DNA of 64,000 bases. Source: Alphaproteobacteria bacterium HGW-Alphaproteobacteria-7 (GTDB lineage Bacteria; Pseudomonadota; Alphaproteobacteria; Sphingomonadales; Sphingomonadaceae). The DNA is taken from NCBI GenBank assembly GCA_002842735.1, contig PHEB01000013.1:38573-102572 (forward strand), read 5' to 3'. Shown piece after piece: positions 34,920-42,214 of this stretch (the first letter of the stretch is position 1; each line of letters begins with the position of its first letter). A program made the translations under genes and the position numbers. The notes under the pieces were generated by a model that saw only the letters and a list, made by a program, of their open reading frames with translations, did not search any database and was not told the DNA's origin.

Positions 34920-36011
34920 ATGATGGACAATCGGCGGCCTGACTTTGATGCCTATGCGGGCGATCTGTTCGGGGAAATCATGCTGGCCGATACGGCTGCG
35001 GCGGCCCCGGCGGCGGCGCGCGAGCCGCTTTCCCGGTTCGTGCCCGGTCTGGCAATCTGCATTATCGCCAGCGCCGCTGCCGCGTGGCTCAGCCAGAATT
35101 ATGGTGTCCCGGTCATCCTTGCCGGATTGTTGATCGGGCTTGCGCTCAATTTCGCCGCTGGCGATACGCGCACCCATGCGGGGCTGGACGCCGCATCGCG
35201 CCATGGTCTCAGGGTGGGGATCGTGCTGCTCGGCTTTCAGGTGACGGCGATGCAGGTGGCCGCGATGGGGGCGGTGCCGTTTCTCGGCCTTGCGCTGGTG
35301 ATGTCGGCGGCGGTGATCGCGGCACTGCTGGCGGCACGGGCCACCAGGCAAAGCGCATCGGTCGGGCTGCTGGCGGGCGGCGCGACCGCGATCTGCGGCG
35401 CGTCTGCCGCGCTGGCGCTGTATGGTGTGATCGGGCGCGAACGGATCGATCAGGCGCAATTCACGCTGACGTTGGTGATTCTGGCTGCGGCATCGGCAAT
35501 TGCGCTGACCACCTATCCGGCGCTGACCCAGATGCTGGGTTTCAACGATGCGCAGGCGGGATTTCTGGTCGGCGCGTCGATCCATGATGTCGCGCAGGCG
35601 ATCGGCGCTGGCTTTGCCGTGTCCGATTCCGCCGGGGCGCAGGCGACCGTGGTCAAACTGACCCGGGTGGCATTGCTGGCCCCGCTGGTGACACTGGCGG
35701 CGCTGTGGATTGCGCGCGCGCATCCGGTGGCTGATGCGGGCACGGGTGCGCGGGTGCCGATGCTGCCGGGCTTCATTCTCGCTTTCCTTGCGCTGGTCGG
35801 GGTCAATTCATTGCTCAACTTGCCCGCCGTGGTCGCGGACAATGCGCTGATCGCGTCCAAGACGCTGCTGCTGCTGGCGGTGACTGCAACCGCGATGCGC
35901 ACCCGCACCGATCTGCTGCTGCAACTGGGCTGGCGCTCGGTCATGCCGGTGCTGGCGGCGACCATCGCATCGCTTGGCGTGGCGCTGGCCTTTGCGAAAT
36001 GGGCGGTGTGA
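34920..36011 (+). CDS. YeiH/UPF0324 family putative sulfate exporter
   Basis: The 363-residue integral membrane protein matches the Cons_hypoth698 (YeiH) family, whose members are found with organosulfonate degradation genes and are annotated as putative sulfate exporters. About ten helices are visible, with family blocks GGATAICGASAALAL, LVGASIHDVAQAIGAG and AVVADNALIASKTLLL. The ATG is not preceded by a clear ribosome site. The stop overlaps the glpD start by one base (TGATG), indicating coupling. In this cluster it would remove sulfate formed from sulfite, or sulfite itself. The transport direction is not proven. Confidence 0.85.
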   Translation: MMDNRRPDFDAYAGDLFGEIMLADTAAAAPAAAREPLSRFVPGLAICIIASAAAAWLSQNYGVPVILAGLLIGLALNFAAGDTRTHAGLDAASRHGLRVGIVLLGFQVTAMQVAAMGAVPFLGLALVMSAAVIAALLAARATRQSASVGLLAGGATAICGASAALALYGVIGRERIDQAQFTLTLVILAAASAIALTTYPALTQMLGFNDAQAGFLVGASIHDVAQAIGAGFAVSDSAGAQATVVKLTRVALLAPLVTLAALWIARAHPVADAGTGARVPMLPGFILAFLALVGVNSLLNLPAVVADNALIASKTLLLLAVTATAMRTRTDLLLQLGWRSVMPVLAATIASLGVALAFAKWAV

Positions 36012-37498
36012 TGGAACAGACCTATGATCTTGCGGTAATCGGCGGCGGGGTGAACGGTGCAGGGATTGCCCGCGATGCCGCCGGGCGCGGGGCGCGGGTG
36101 CTGCTGCTTGAACGCGGCGATCTGGCGCAAGGCACCTCGTCATCCTCGACCAAGCTGATCCACGGCGGGCTGCGCTATCTTGAGCATTATGAATTTGCGC
36201 TGGTGCGCGAATCCTTGAGCGAGCGCGAAGTGCTGTGGGGGATTGCCCCGCATATCATCTGGCCTTTGCGGTTCATCCTGCCGCACCGCCCCGGCCTGCG
36301 CCCGCGCTGGCTGCTGCGGCTGGGGCTGTTCCTGTATGACCATATCGGCGGGCGCAAACACTTGCCGCCAACGCAGTCGGTGAAGTTGGCCAACCACCCG
36401 GCGGGCGCGCCGCTTAAGCCCGAATATACCCGCGCCTTTGCTTATTCGGATGGCTGGGTTGATGATGCGCGTCTTGTGGTGCTGAACGCACGCGATGCGG
36501 CGGATCGCGGCGCGGATATCCGCACCCGCTGCGAAGTGACGGCGCTGGAACGGCAGGGCGATAGCTGGCTGATCACCGCTGGCGGCGAACAGTTCCGGGC
36601 GCGCTGTGTGGTCAACGCCGCCGGACCGCGCGTGCTGGACGTGCTGGGACAGGCGGGTGAGCCGACCAGCCAGCGGATGCGGTTGGTGCGCGGATCGCAT
36701 ATCGTGGTGCGCAAGATTTTCGACCACGATTTCGCCTATTTCTTCCAGCTGCCCGATGGGCGCATCTTCTTTGCTATCCCCTATGAACAGGATTTCACCC
36801 TGATCGGCACGACCGATGTCGATCACACCGCCGGGCTGGATGAGGTGCGCGCCAGCGCCGATGAAATCGCTTACCTGTGCGCGGGAGCCTCCGAATATTT
36901 CCGCACCCCGATCACGCCCGATGATGTGGTGTGGACCTATTCGGGCGTGCGCCCGCTGGTCGATGATGGTTCGGGCAGGCCCGAGGCGGCGACGCGCGGT
37001 TATCGCTTTGAACTGGATGGCGGCGCGGGTGAGGCACCGCTATTGTCTGTGTTCGGCGGCAAGATCACCACCTACCGCCACCTCGCCGCCGAAGCGATTG
37101 AACGCCTCGCGCCGCTGTGCCCCGCGCTGGGCGGCGCGGAATGGACGCACGGCGCGCCGCTGCCCGGCGGTGATTTCGGGCGTGATGAAGCCCCGGCCAA
37201 AGCGCGCGAACTGGCCGCAGCCTACCCCTTCATCGGCCCGCAACAGGCGGCGCGGCTGATCCGGCTATATGGCACCCGCGCATGGGCAATCCTTGGCGCG
37301 GCCACCAACCCGGCCGATCTGGGTGAGGATTTCGGCCACGGGCTGACCGCTGCTGAAGTCGATTACCTGATCGATACCGAATGGGCGCGCACTGCCGAGG
37401 ATGTGTTGTGGCGGCGCACCAAGCTGGGCCTGCATTTCACGCCGGAACAAACCGCGCGGCTGACCCAATATATCACCGAAAGGACGGCATTATCATGA
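36011..37498 (+). CDS. glpD: Glycerol-3-phosphate dehydrogenase GlpD
   Basis: GlpD is a membrane-associated FAD enzyme that oxidises sn-glycerol-3-phosphate to dihydroxyacetone phosphate and passes electrons to quinone. The 495-residue protein has the FAD motif GGGVNGAGIARDAAGRG at the N-terminus, the family signature STKLIHGGLRYLEHYEF and the substrate-binding FGGKITTYR near residue 345. The start is the ATG at 36011, overlapping the exporter stop; the end overlaps the FMN reductase gene by ATGA. In a sulfoquinovoside locus it may recover glycerol from sulfoquinovosyl glycerol, although a glycerol kinase gene is not present here. Confidence 0.93.
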   Translation: MEQTYDLAVIGGGVNGAGIARDAAGRGARVLLLERGDLAQGTSSSSTKLIHGGLRYLEHYEFALVRESLSEREVLWGIAPHIIWPLRFILPHRPGLRPRWLLRLGLFLYDHIGGRKHLPPTQSVKLANHPAGAPLKPEYTRAFAYSDGWVDDARLVVLNARDAADRGADIRTRCEVTALERQGDSWLITAGGEQFRARCVVNAAGPRVLDVLGQAGEPTSQRMRLVRGSHIVVRKIFDHDFAYFFQLPDGRIFFAIPYEQDFTLIGTTDVDHTAGLDEVRASADEIAYLCAGASEYFRTPITPDDVVWTYSGVRPLVDDGSGRPEAATRGYRFELDGGAGEAPLLSVFGGKITTYRHLAAEAIERLAPLCPALGGAEWTHGAPLPGGDFGRDEAPAKARELAAAYPFIGPQQAARLIRLYGTRAWAILGAATNPADLGEDFGHGLTAAEVDYLIDTEWARTAEDVLWRRTKLGLHFTPEQTARLTQYITERTALS

Positions 37499-38067
37499 CC
37501 ACCATCGTGGCCCTTGGCGGCACGGTCAATCCCGGCAGCACGACCGAACAGATGCTGCGGCTTGCCGCCAGCATTGCCGCTGGCGAGGGGGCGACGGTGC
37601 AGGTGTTCGGCGGCGAATATCTCACCGCGCTGCCGCACTATCTCGGCCCGACGCATGATCCTTCGTGCGGGGCGGAAATGGTCGCCGCCGTGCGTGAGGC
37701 CGATGGATTGCTGATCGCCGCGCCCGGCTATCACGGCACGATTTCGGGCGTGGTCAAGAACGCGCTCGATTACCTTGAAGATCTCGCCCGCGATGAACGC
37801 CCCTATCTTGATGGGCGCGCGGTCGGGCTGATCGCGACCGCGTTCGGCGATCAGGCATCGATGAGCACGCTGTTGACGATGCGCGCGATCACCCATGCCC
37901 TGCGCGGCTGGCCGACCCCGATGGGTGCCACCATCCGGACCTATCGCGGGCTGTTTTCGCCCGATGGCGAATGCCTGGATGAACGCGCGCGCGGGCAATT
38001 GGAGCTGGTGGGCAAGCAGGTGGTGCTGGGCGCGCGCAGCTTTGCCGCCGGGAGGGAGCTGCGGTGA
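37495..38067 (+). CDS. NAD(P)H-dependent FMN reductase, SsuE type
   Basis: The 190-residue flavodoxin-like protein belongs to the NADPH-dependent FMN reductase family: the N-terminal phosphate loop GGTVNPGSTTEQMLR, the APGYHGTISGVVKNALDYL flavin-contacting segment and the GLIATAFGDQ strand are characteristic. Such enzymes give FMNH2 to two-component monooxygenases (SsuE with SsuD). Here it most likely supplies the SmoC-like enzyme, taking the role that a different flavin reductase family (SmoA) has in Agrobacterium. It is embedded in the operon by ATGA overlap with glpD and a four-base overlap with the ribB remnant. Confidence 0.87.
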   Translation: MTTIVALGGTVNPGSTTEQMLRLAASIAAGEGATVQVFGGEYLTALPHYLGPTHDPSCGAEMVAAVREADGLLIAAPGYHGTISGVVKNALDYLEDLARDERPYLDGRAVGLIATAFGDQASMSTLLTMRAITHALRGWPTPMGATIRTYRGLFSPDGECLDERARGQLELVGKQVVLGARSFAAGRELR

Positions 38068-38629
38068 ACGCCGATACTGCTTTCGATCGGGCATTGGCCG
38101 ATATTGCCGCTGGCCGGATCGTTGTGCTGGCGGGAGAATTAACTTCATGGCCACTCACGGGCGCGGGCTGATCTGTCTGGCGATCACGCCAGAGCTGGCC
38201 AAGCGGCTGAGCCTGAGCCTGATCAATCCGGGAACGCATCGCCAGACCGGGCGGCCCTTTGCCCGATCGATCGAGGCGGCGAGCGGGGTTTCCACTGGCA
38301 TTTCCGCCGCTGACCGCGCCCACACGGTCGCAGTCGCGATTGCGCCGGGATCAAGCGCGGCCGATATCCATTCGCCCGGCCATGTCTTCCCGCTGATTGC
38401 GCAGGCAGGCGGGGTGCTGGCGCGGCCTTCGGCGGTTGAGGCGTCGATTGAACTGGCGCGGCTGGCCGACGCCGGCGACGCAGCGGTGATCTGTTCGATC
38501 ATGCGCGATGATGGTGAAATGGCGCGGATCGATGATATTGGCGATCTGCTGCGCGATCACGGGCTGGCGGTGGCCGATATTGGCACCTTGCTTGCCCGGA
38601 TCGAAAGCGCGGACGCAGAAAGGGCGTGA
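38064..38629 (+). pseudogene. ribB: ribB (3,4-dihydroxy-2-butanone 4-phosphate synthase), frameshifted with internal deletion
   Basis: RibB makes the four-carbon unit of riboflavin from ribulose-5-phosphate. Translation from GTG 38064, which has a perfect GGAGGGAG upstream, gives the RibB N-terminus (DIAAGRIVVLAG) but runs out of frame to a TGA at 38169-38171. A second frame, from just before ATG 38147, resumes with INFMATHGRGLICL and continues through GISAADRAHTV and HSPGHVFPL to the normal C-terminus. The missing piece is the stretch of about 22 residues holding the acidic Mg-binding motif (DDEDRENEGD in the family), so no active enzyme can result. A riboflavin gene beside an FMN-dependent oxygenase system makes biological sense, suggesting recent decay or an assembly error. 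Confidence 0.8.
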
Positions 38630-38631
38630 CG

Positions 38632-39870
38632 ATGGCGGACGGCAATGATGCGAATGGCACGGCGCGATCCCGGTTGACCCGCCGGGCGTTGCTGGCCGGA
38701 GCAGGCGGCGGTGTGCTGGCCGCGCCGGTGCTGGCACAGCGCTTGATCGGTGACGGGATGATCGACCTCGGCCTGCCCGGCGGGCCGAGCGAGCGTCCGC
38801 TTACCCCGCGATTTCCGGGCAAGGGCGAAATGGTCGTCCATCGCGTCCGCCCCCCGGTGCTCGAAACCCCGATGGCGGTGTTCGATCAGGGCACGATCAC
38901 CCCCAATGACCGGTTCTTCGTGCGCTGGAACTGGGACATGCCGACCCAGATCAACGCCGCTGCGCACCGTGTGGCGGTGGGCGGCGCGGTGCGGCAGCCG
39001 GTGTCGCTGACGCTCGATGATATCGCCAATGCGGGCGATCATGTCGATGTGGTCGCGATCAACCAATGCGCGGGCAATGGCCGCGGGTTTTCCCAGCCGC
39101 GCGTTACCGGAGGCCAGTGGGGCAATGGCGCGATGGGCTGCGCGCGCTGGACCGGGGTGCGGTTAAAGGATGTGCTGGCCAAGGCAGGCGTGGCCGATGG
39201 CGCCGCGCGCGTGCGCTTTGCCGGGCTGGATGTGCCGATGGTGGATGGCGCGCCGCAATTCATCAAATCGATCCCGATCGATATCGCCATGCGCGATGAT
39301 GTGCTGGTGGCATGGGGCATGAACGGCGAATCGCTGCCGCTGCTGCACGGATACCCGCTGCGGATCGTGGTGCCGGGGTGGTTTTCGACCTATTGGGTCA
39401 AAATGCTGAGCACTATCGAAGTGCTGACCGGCGATGATGATAGCTACTACGTCGCCAAGACATATCGGGTTCCCACTGCCCCGGTAACGCCGCAGGACAA
39501 GGGGTTCGAAACGGTTCCGATTACCGCGATGCCGCCGCGCTCCTTCATCACCAGCCATGCCGATGGTGCGGTCATCGCGCTGGGTCAGCCGCTGGAACTG
39601 CGCGGGATTGCAATGGGCGGCGACGCGGCGCTCGCCAAAGTCGATCTGGTGGGTGCGGGGCTGGAATTGCCGTGCGAACTTGGCCCGGATGAAGGCACAT
39701 ATGGTTTCCGCCGCTGGTCGCTGCGCATCCCTGAGGTGACGGGCGATCTGGCGCAAATCGGCGCGCGCGCCACCAATGCCAACGGGATCACGCAGCCCGC
39801 CGAACAGGCGTGGAACCCGAGCGGCTATGCCCGCAATGTCATCGAACGTATCAGCTTGAGGGCGCAATGA
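38632..39870 (+). CDS. sorA: Sulfite dehydrogenase-like molybdopterin oxidoreductase (SorA type)
   Basis: The 412-residue protein belongs to the sulfite oxidase family. It has a Tat signal (TRRALLAG, cleavage near VLAQ), the Mo-coordinating Cys near residue 146 in INQCAGNGRGF, and a C-terminal dimerisation Ig-like domain ending WNPSGYARNVIERI. SorA-type enzymes oxidise periplasmic sulfite to sulfate and hand electrons to a c-type cytochrome encoded next to them, as here. The usual Arg-x-His of the sulfite site reads RWN (residues 98-100), so His is replaced by Asn, a point against full certainty. The ATG 38632 lies 2 bp after the ribB stop. Confidence 0.82.
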   Translation: MADGNDANGTARSRLTRRALLAGAGGGVLAAPVLAQRLIGDGMIDLGLPGGPSERPLTPRFPGKGEMVVHRVRPPVLETPMAVFDQGTITPNDRFFVRWNWDMPTQINAAAHRVAVGGAVRQPVSLTLDDIANAGDHVDVVAINQCAGNGRGFSQPRVTGGQWGNGAMGCARWTGVRLKDVLAKAGVADGAARVRFAGLDVPMVDGAPQFIKSIPIDIAMRDDVLVAWGMNGESLPLLHGYPLRIVVPGWFSTYWVKMLSTIEVLTGDDDSYYVAKTYRVPTAPVTPQDKGFETVPITAMPPRSFITSHADGAVIALGQPLELRGIAMGGDAALAKVDLVGAGLELPCELGPDEGTYGFRRWSLRIPEVTGDLAQIGARATNANGITQPAEQAWNPSGYARNVIERISLRAQ

Positions 39871-40214
39871 AACATTGGGCGATCATCCTTGTAGGCCTGT
39901 TGGCAGGCTGTGACAGCAGGCCGGACGTGGTGTTTGCCGATGCGGCGATTACCTTGCCCGATGATCTCACCGAACTGCCACCCGGCCCCGGCCGGCAGGC
40001 GGTGGTGGAAAATTGCACAGCCTGCCATTCGCCGTCGACAATGCTGCAACAACCGCAGGTTCCGCGCGCGAAGTGGGAATCGATCGTCGGCAAGATGATC
40101 GAGACCTACAAGGCTCCGGTGGATGAAAAGGCGATCCCCGACATCGTCGACTATTTCGTCGCGGTGCAGGCGGCGCAGGCGACCAACCCCGGCGGGTCGG
40201 CGGCGGGGCAGTGA
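39867..40214 (+). CDS. sorB: c-type cytochrome lipoprotein, electron acceptor of SorA (SorB-like)
   Basis: The 115-residue product has a lipoprotein signal peptide (LVGLLAGC, lipobox Cys near 15) and one haem-binding motif CTACH near residue 52, followed by a distal Met region (GKMIETY). Its ATG overlaps the sorA stop in ATGA, matching the sorAB arrangement in which the cytochrome receives electrons from the molybdenum subunit. The anchoring by lipid differs from the soluble SorB of Starkeya. The function follows from context and the haem motif. Confidence 0.85.
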   Translation: MKHWAIILVGLLAGCDSRPDVVFADAAITLPDDLTELPPGPGRQAVVENCTACHSPSTMLQQPQVPRAKWESIVGKMIETYKAPVDEKAIPDIVDYFVAVQAAQATNPGGSAAGQ

Positions 40215-40267
40215 TTTAGCGGCGCTAGCCGCGCATTTGGCGCGAATCCCTGCAGGGACGATTTACA

Positions 40268-40289
40268 CATATAAAAATATCTTTATATG
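40268..40289. promoter_or_regulatory. 22-bp near-perfect palindrome, candidate ArsR operator of the met operon
   Basis: CATATAAAAATATCTTTATATG is palindromic except for one mismatched pair (positions 9 and 14). It lies immediately upstream of the ArsR-methyltransferase start and is far more AT-rich than its surroundings, so it may contain the -10 region as well. It is probably the binding site of the ArsR domain. A second perfect palindrome, TCCCTGCAGGGA, lies at 40247-40258. Confidence 0.65.
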
Positions 40290-40298
40290 ATATCCGCG

Positions 40299-41288
40299 AT
40301 GGTGATCGAGGATATCTTCAAGGCGCTGGGCGATCCGACCAGGCTGCGCATTGCGCGGTTGCTGGGTACGATGGAGCTGGCGGTTGGCGAATTGGCGCAG
40401 GTGCTGGGGCAAAGCCAGCCGCGCGTATCGCGCCACGTCGGCATTCTGTGCGATGCGGGACTGGCTGAACGCCGCCGCGAAGGAAGCTGGGTGTTTCTGC
40501 GGCAAGCCGATGCCGAAGGCGCCGCCGCGCCAATCATCGAAGCCGCGCAGGCGCTATTAGCGATTGCCGAATCTGCAGAGCCTGCCTTTGCCGAATTGTG
40601 CGAGGCCGACCGGCGCAAGCTCGCCGCGATCCGCGCCGCGCGTGAGACAGCAGCGGAAGTCTATTTCGCGCGTCACGCCAGCGAGTGGGATGATCTGCGC
40701 GCGCTCCATAGTCCCGATGCCGAGGTTGAGCAGGCGCTTGCCGCTGCGCTGGCCGATGCGCCGCTGGGCGCGGTGCTCGACATCGGCACCGGCACCGGGC
40801 GCATGGCGGAACTGTTCGCCGGACAGGCCGAACGCATCGTCGCGCTCGACAAGAACCTCGAAATGCTACGGGTCGCGCGGGCGAAACTGCAACACCTGCC
40901 GACCGCGCAAATCGAATTGGTGCAGGGTGATTTTTCCGACTTGCCGCACAGCGATGCCAGTTTTGACACCGTGTTGCTGCATCAGGTGCTGCATTTCGCC
41001 ACCGATCCCGCCCCGGCGCTGGCTGAGGCGGCGCGGGTGCTGCGCAGCGGCGGGCGCATTGCAATCGTCGATTTCGCCAGCCACGACCATGAAGAACTAC
41101 GCACCCGCCATCAGCACGCACGGCTGGGCTTCGGGAATCGCCAGATGGCCGATCTGTTGCGCGCCGCCGGGTTTACCGCGGCCGCGCCAATCGCGCTCGA
41201 AGGGGGCGAGTTGATCGTCAAGATCTGGATCGCCAAGCGCCGCGCAGATGCCGCTTCCAGAACCGCCGCCACGGAAACCGCCCGATGA
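40299..41288 (+). CDS. ArsR-family regulator fused to a SAM-dependent methyltransferase
   Basis: Residues 1-85 are an ArsR winged helix (IEDIFKALGDPTRLRIARLL, then SQPRVSRHVGILCDAGL quoted in part); residues 130-320 are a class I methyltransferase with motif I VLDIGTGTGRMAE and post-motif SFDTVLLHQVLHF. The fusion is regularly found ahead of metF-metH in alphaproteobacteria and is thought to sense SAM or S-adenosylhomocysteine. The track ATG 40287 lies inside the palindrome, so ATG 40299 is preferred. No arsenic-type cysteine pair is seen, so arsenic sensing is unlikely. It overlaps metF by ATGA. Confidence 0.88.
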   Translation: MVIEDIFKALGDPTRLRIARLLGTMELAVGELAQVLGQSQPRVSRHVGILCDAGLAERRREGSWVFLRQADAEGAAAPIIEAAQALLAIAESAEPAFAELCEADRRKLAAIRAARETAAEVYFARHASEWDDLRALHSPDAEVEQALAAALADAPLGAVLDIGTGTGRMAELFAGQAERIVALDKNLEMLRVARAKLQHLPTAQIELVQGDFSDLPHSDASFDTVLLHQVLHFATDPAPALAEAARVLRSGGRIAIVDFASHDHEELRTRHQHARLGFGNRQMADLLRAAGFTAAAPIALEGGELIVKIWIAKRRADAASRTAATETAR

Positions 41289-42214
41289 CCCCGACCCTCG
41301 ACCAGCTTCACGAATATCGCACCGCCACCGACGCGCCGCTGTTTTCCGGCCTGCCCGGCGACGTGGCAGTGAGCTTTGAATTCTTCCCGCCCAAAAGCGA
41401 AAAGATGGAAGCGCAATTGTGGGACGCGGTGACGCAGTTGAAACCGCTTGCCCCCAGCTTTGTCTCGGTCACTTACGGCGCGGGCGGATCGACCCGTGAA
41501 CGCACCCACGCCACGGTCGCGCGGATCATCGCCGAAGCCGGATTGCCCGCCGCCGCGCACCTCACCTGCGTGGCTGCGTCAAAGGCGGACATCCGCGAGG
41601 TGGCGGAGCAATATTGGGACGCGGGCGTGCGCCATATCGTCGCGCTGCGCGGCGATGCGGGCGAGCCGGGCGCGCCCTTCACCCCGCACCCCGAAGGCTA
41701 TGCCAGCGCGGCGGAACTGGTCGCCGGGCTGAAGGACATCGCCGATTTCGAGATTTCGGTCGCCGCTTACCCCGAAACCCACCCCGATGCCGTCTCGTCC
41801 GCGGCAGACATCGACAATCTCAAGCGCAAACTGGACGCAGGGGCATCCCGCGCGATCAGCCAGTTCTTCTTCTCCGCCGAAACTTTCTTCCGGTTTCGCG
41901 ATCAATGCGCAGCGGCGGGGATCGCTGCGCCGATCCTGCCGGGCATTCTGCCGGTCACCAATGTCGCGCAGGCGCGCAAGTTTGCGGGTGCCTGCGGTGC
42001 GGCGATCCCGGCGTGGATGGACGGATTGTTCGAAGGGCTGGATGTAAAGCCCGCTGCGCGCCAACTGGTTGCAGCCACCGTCGCCGCAGAACTGTGCCGC
42101 CGCCTTTATGCAGGGGGCGTGCGCGATTTCCACTTCTACACCCTCAACCGGCCCGAACTGGCCTATGCGATTTGCCACCTGCTCGGCAAACGTCCTGTTG
42201 GAGAAGCCGCATGA
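41285..42214 (+). CDS. metF: Methylenetetrahydrofolate reductase MetF
   Basis: MetF reduces 5,10-methylene-THF to 5-methyl-THF with FAD, the methyl donor for methionine. The 309-residue TIM-barrel protein shows VSFEFFPPKS near residue 30, SVTYGAGGSTRERT, the flavin-contacting AHLTCVAAS and IVALRGD, and FFFSAETFFRF followed by PGILPV. Length is typical. It is coupled to the regulator upstream and to metH downstream by ATGA overlaps, forming a methyl-cycle operon. Confidence 0.96.
   Translation: MTPTLDQLHEYRTATDAPLFSGLPGDVAVSFEFFPPKSEKMEAQLWDAVTQLKPLAPSFVSVTYGAGGSTRERTHATVARIIAEAGLPAAAHLTCVAASKADIREVAEQYWDAGVRHIVALRGDAGEPGAPFTPHPEGYASAAELVAGLKDIADFEISVAAYPETHPDAVSSAADIDNLKRKLDAGASRAISQFFFSAETFFRFRDQCAAAGIAAPILPGILPVTNVAQARKFAGACGAAIPAWMDGLFEGLDVKPAARQLVAATVAAELCRRLYAGGVRDFHFYTLNRPELAYAICHLLGKRPVGEAA

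Noticed and set aside
41614-42210. First 199 codons of the 547-residue track ORF over metF/metH
   Set aside because: They are an out-of-frame reading of metF; the true metH start is ATG 42211 in the ATGA overlap.
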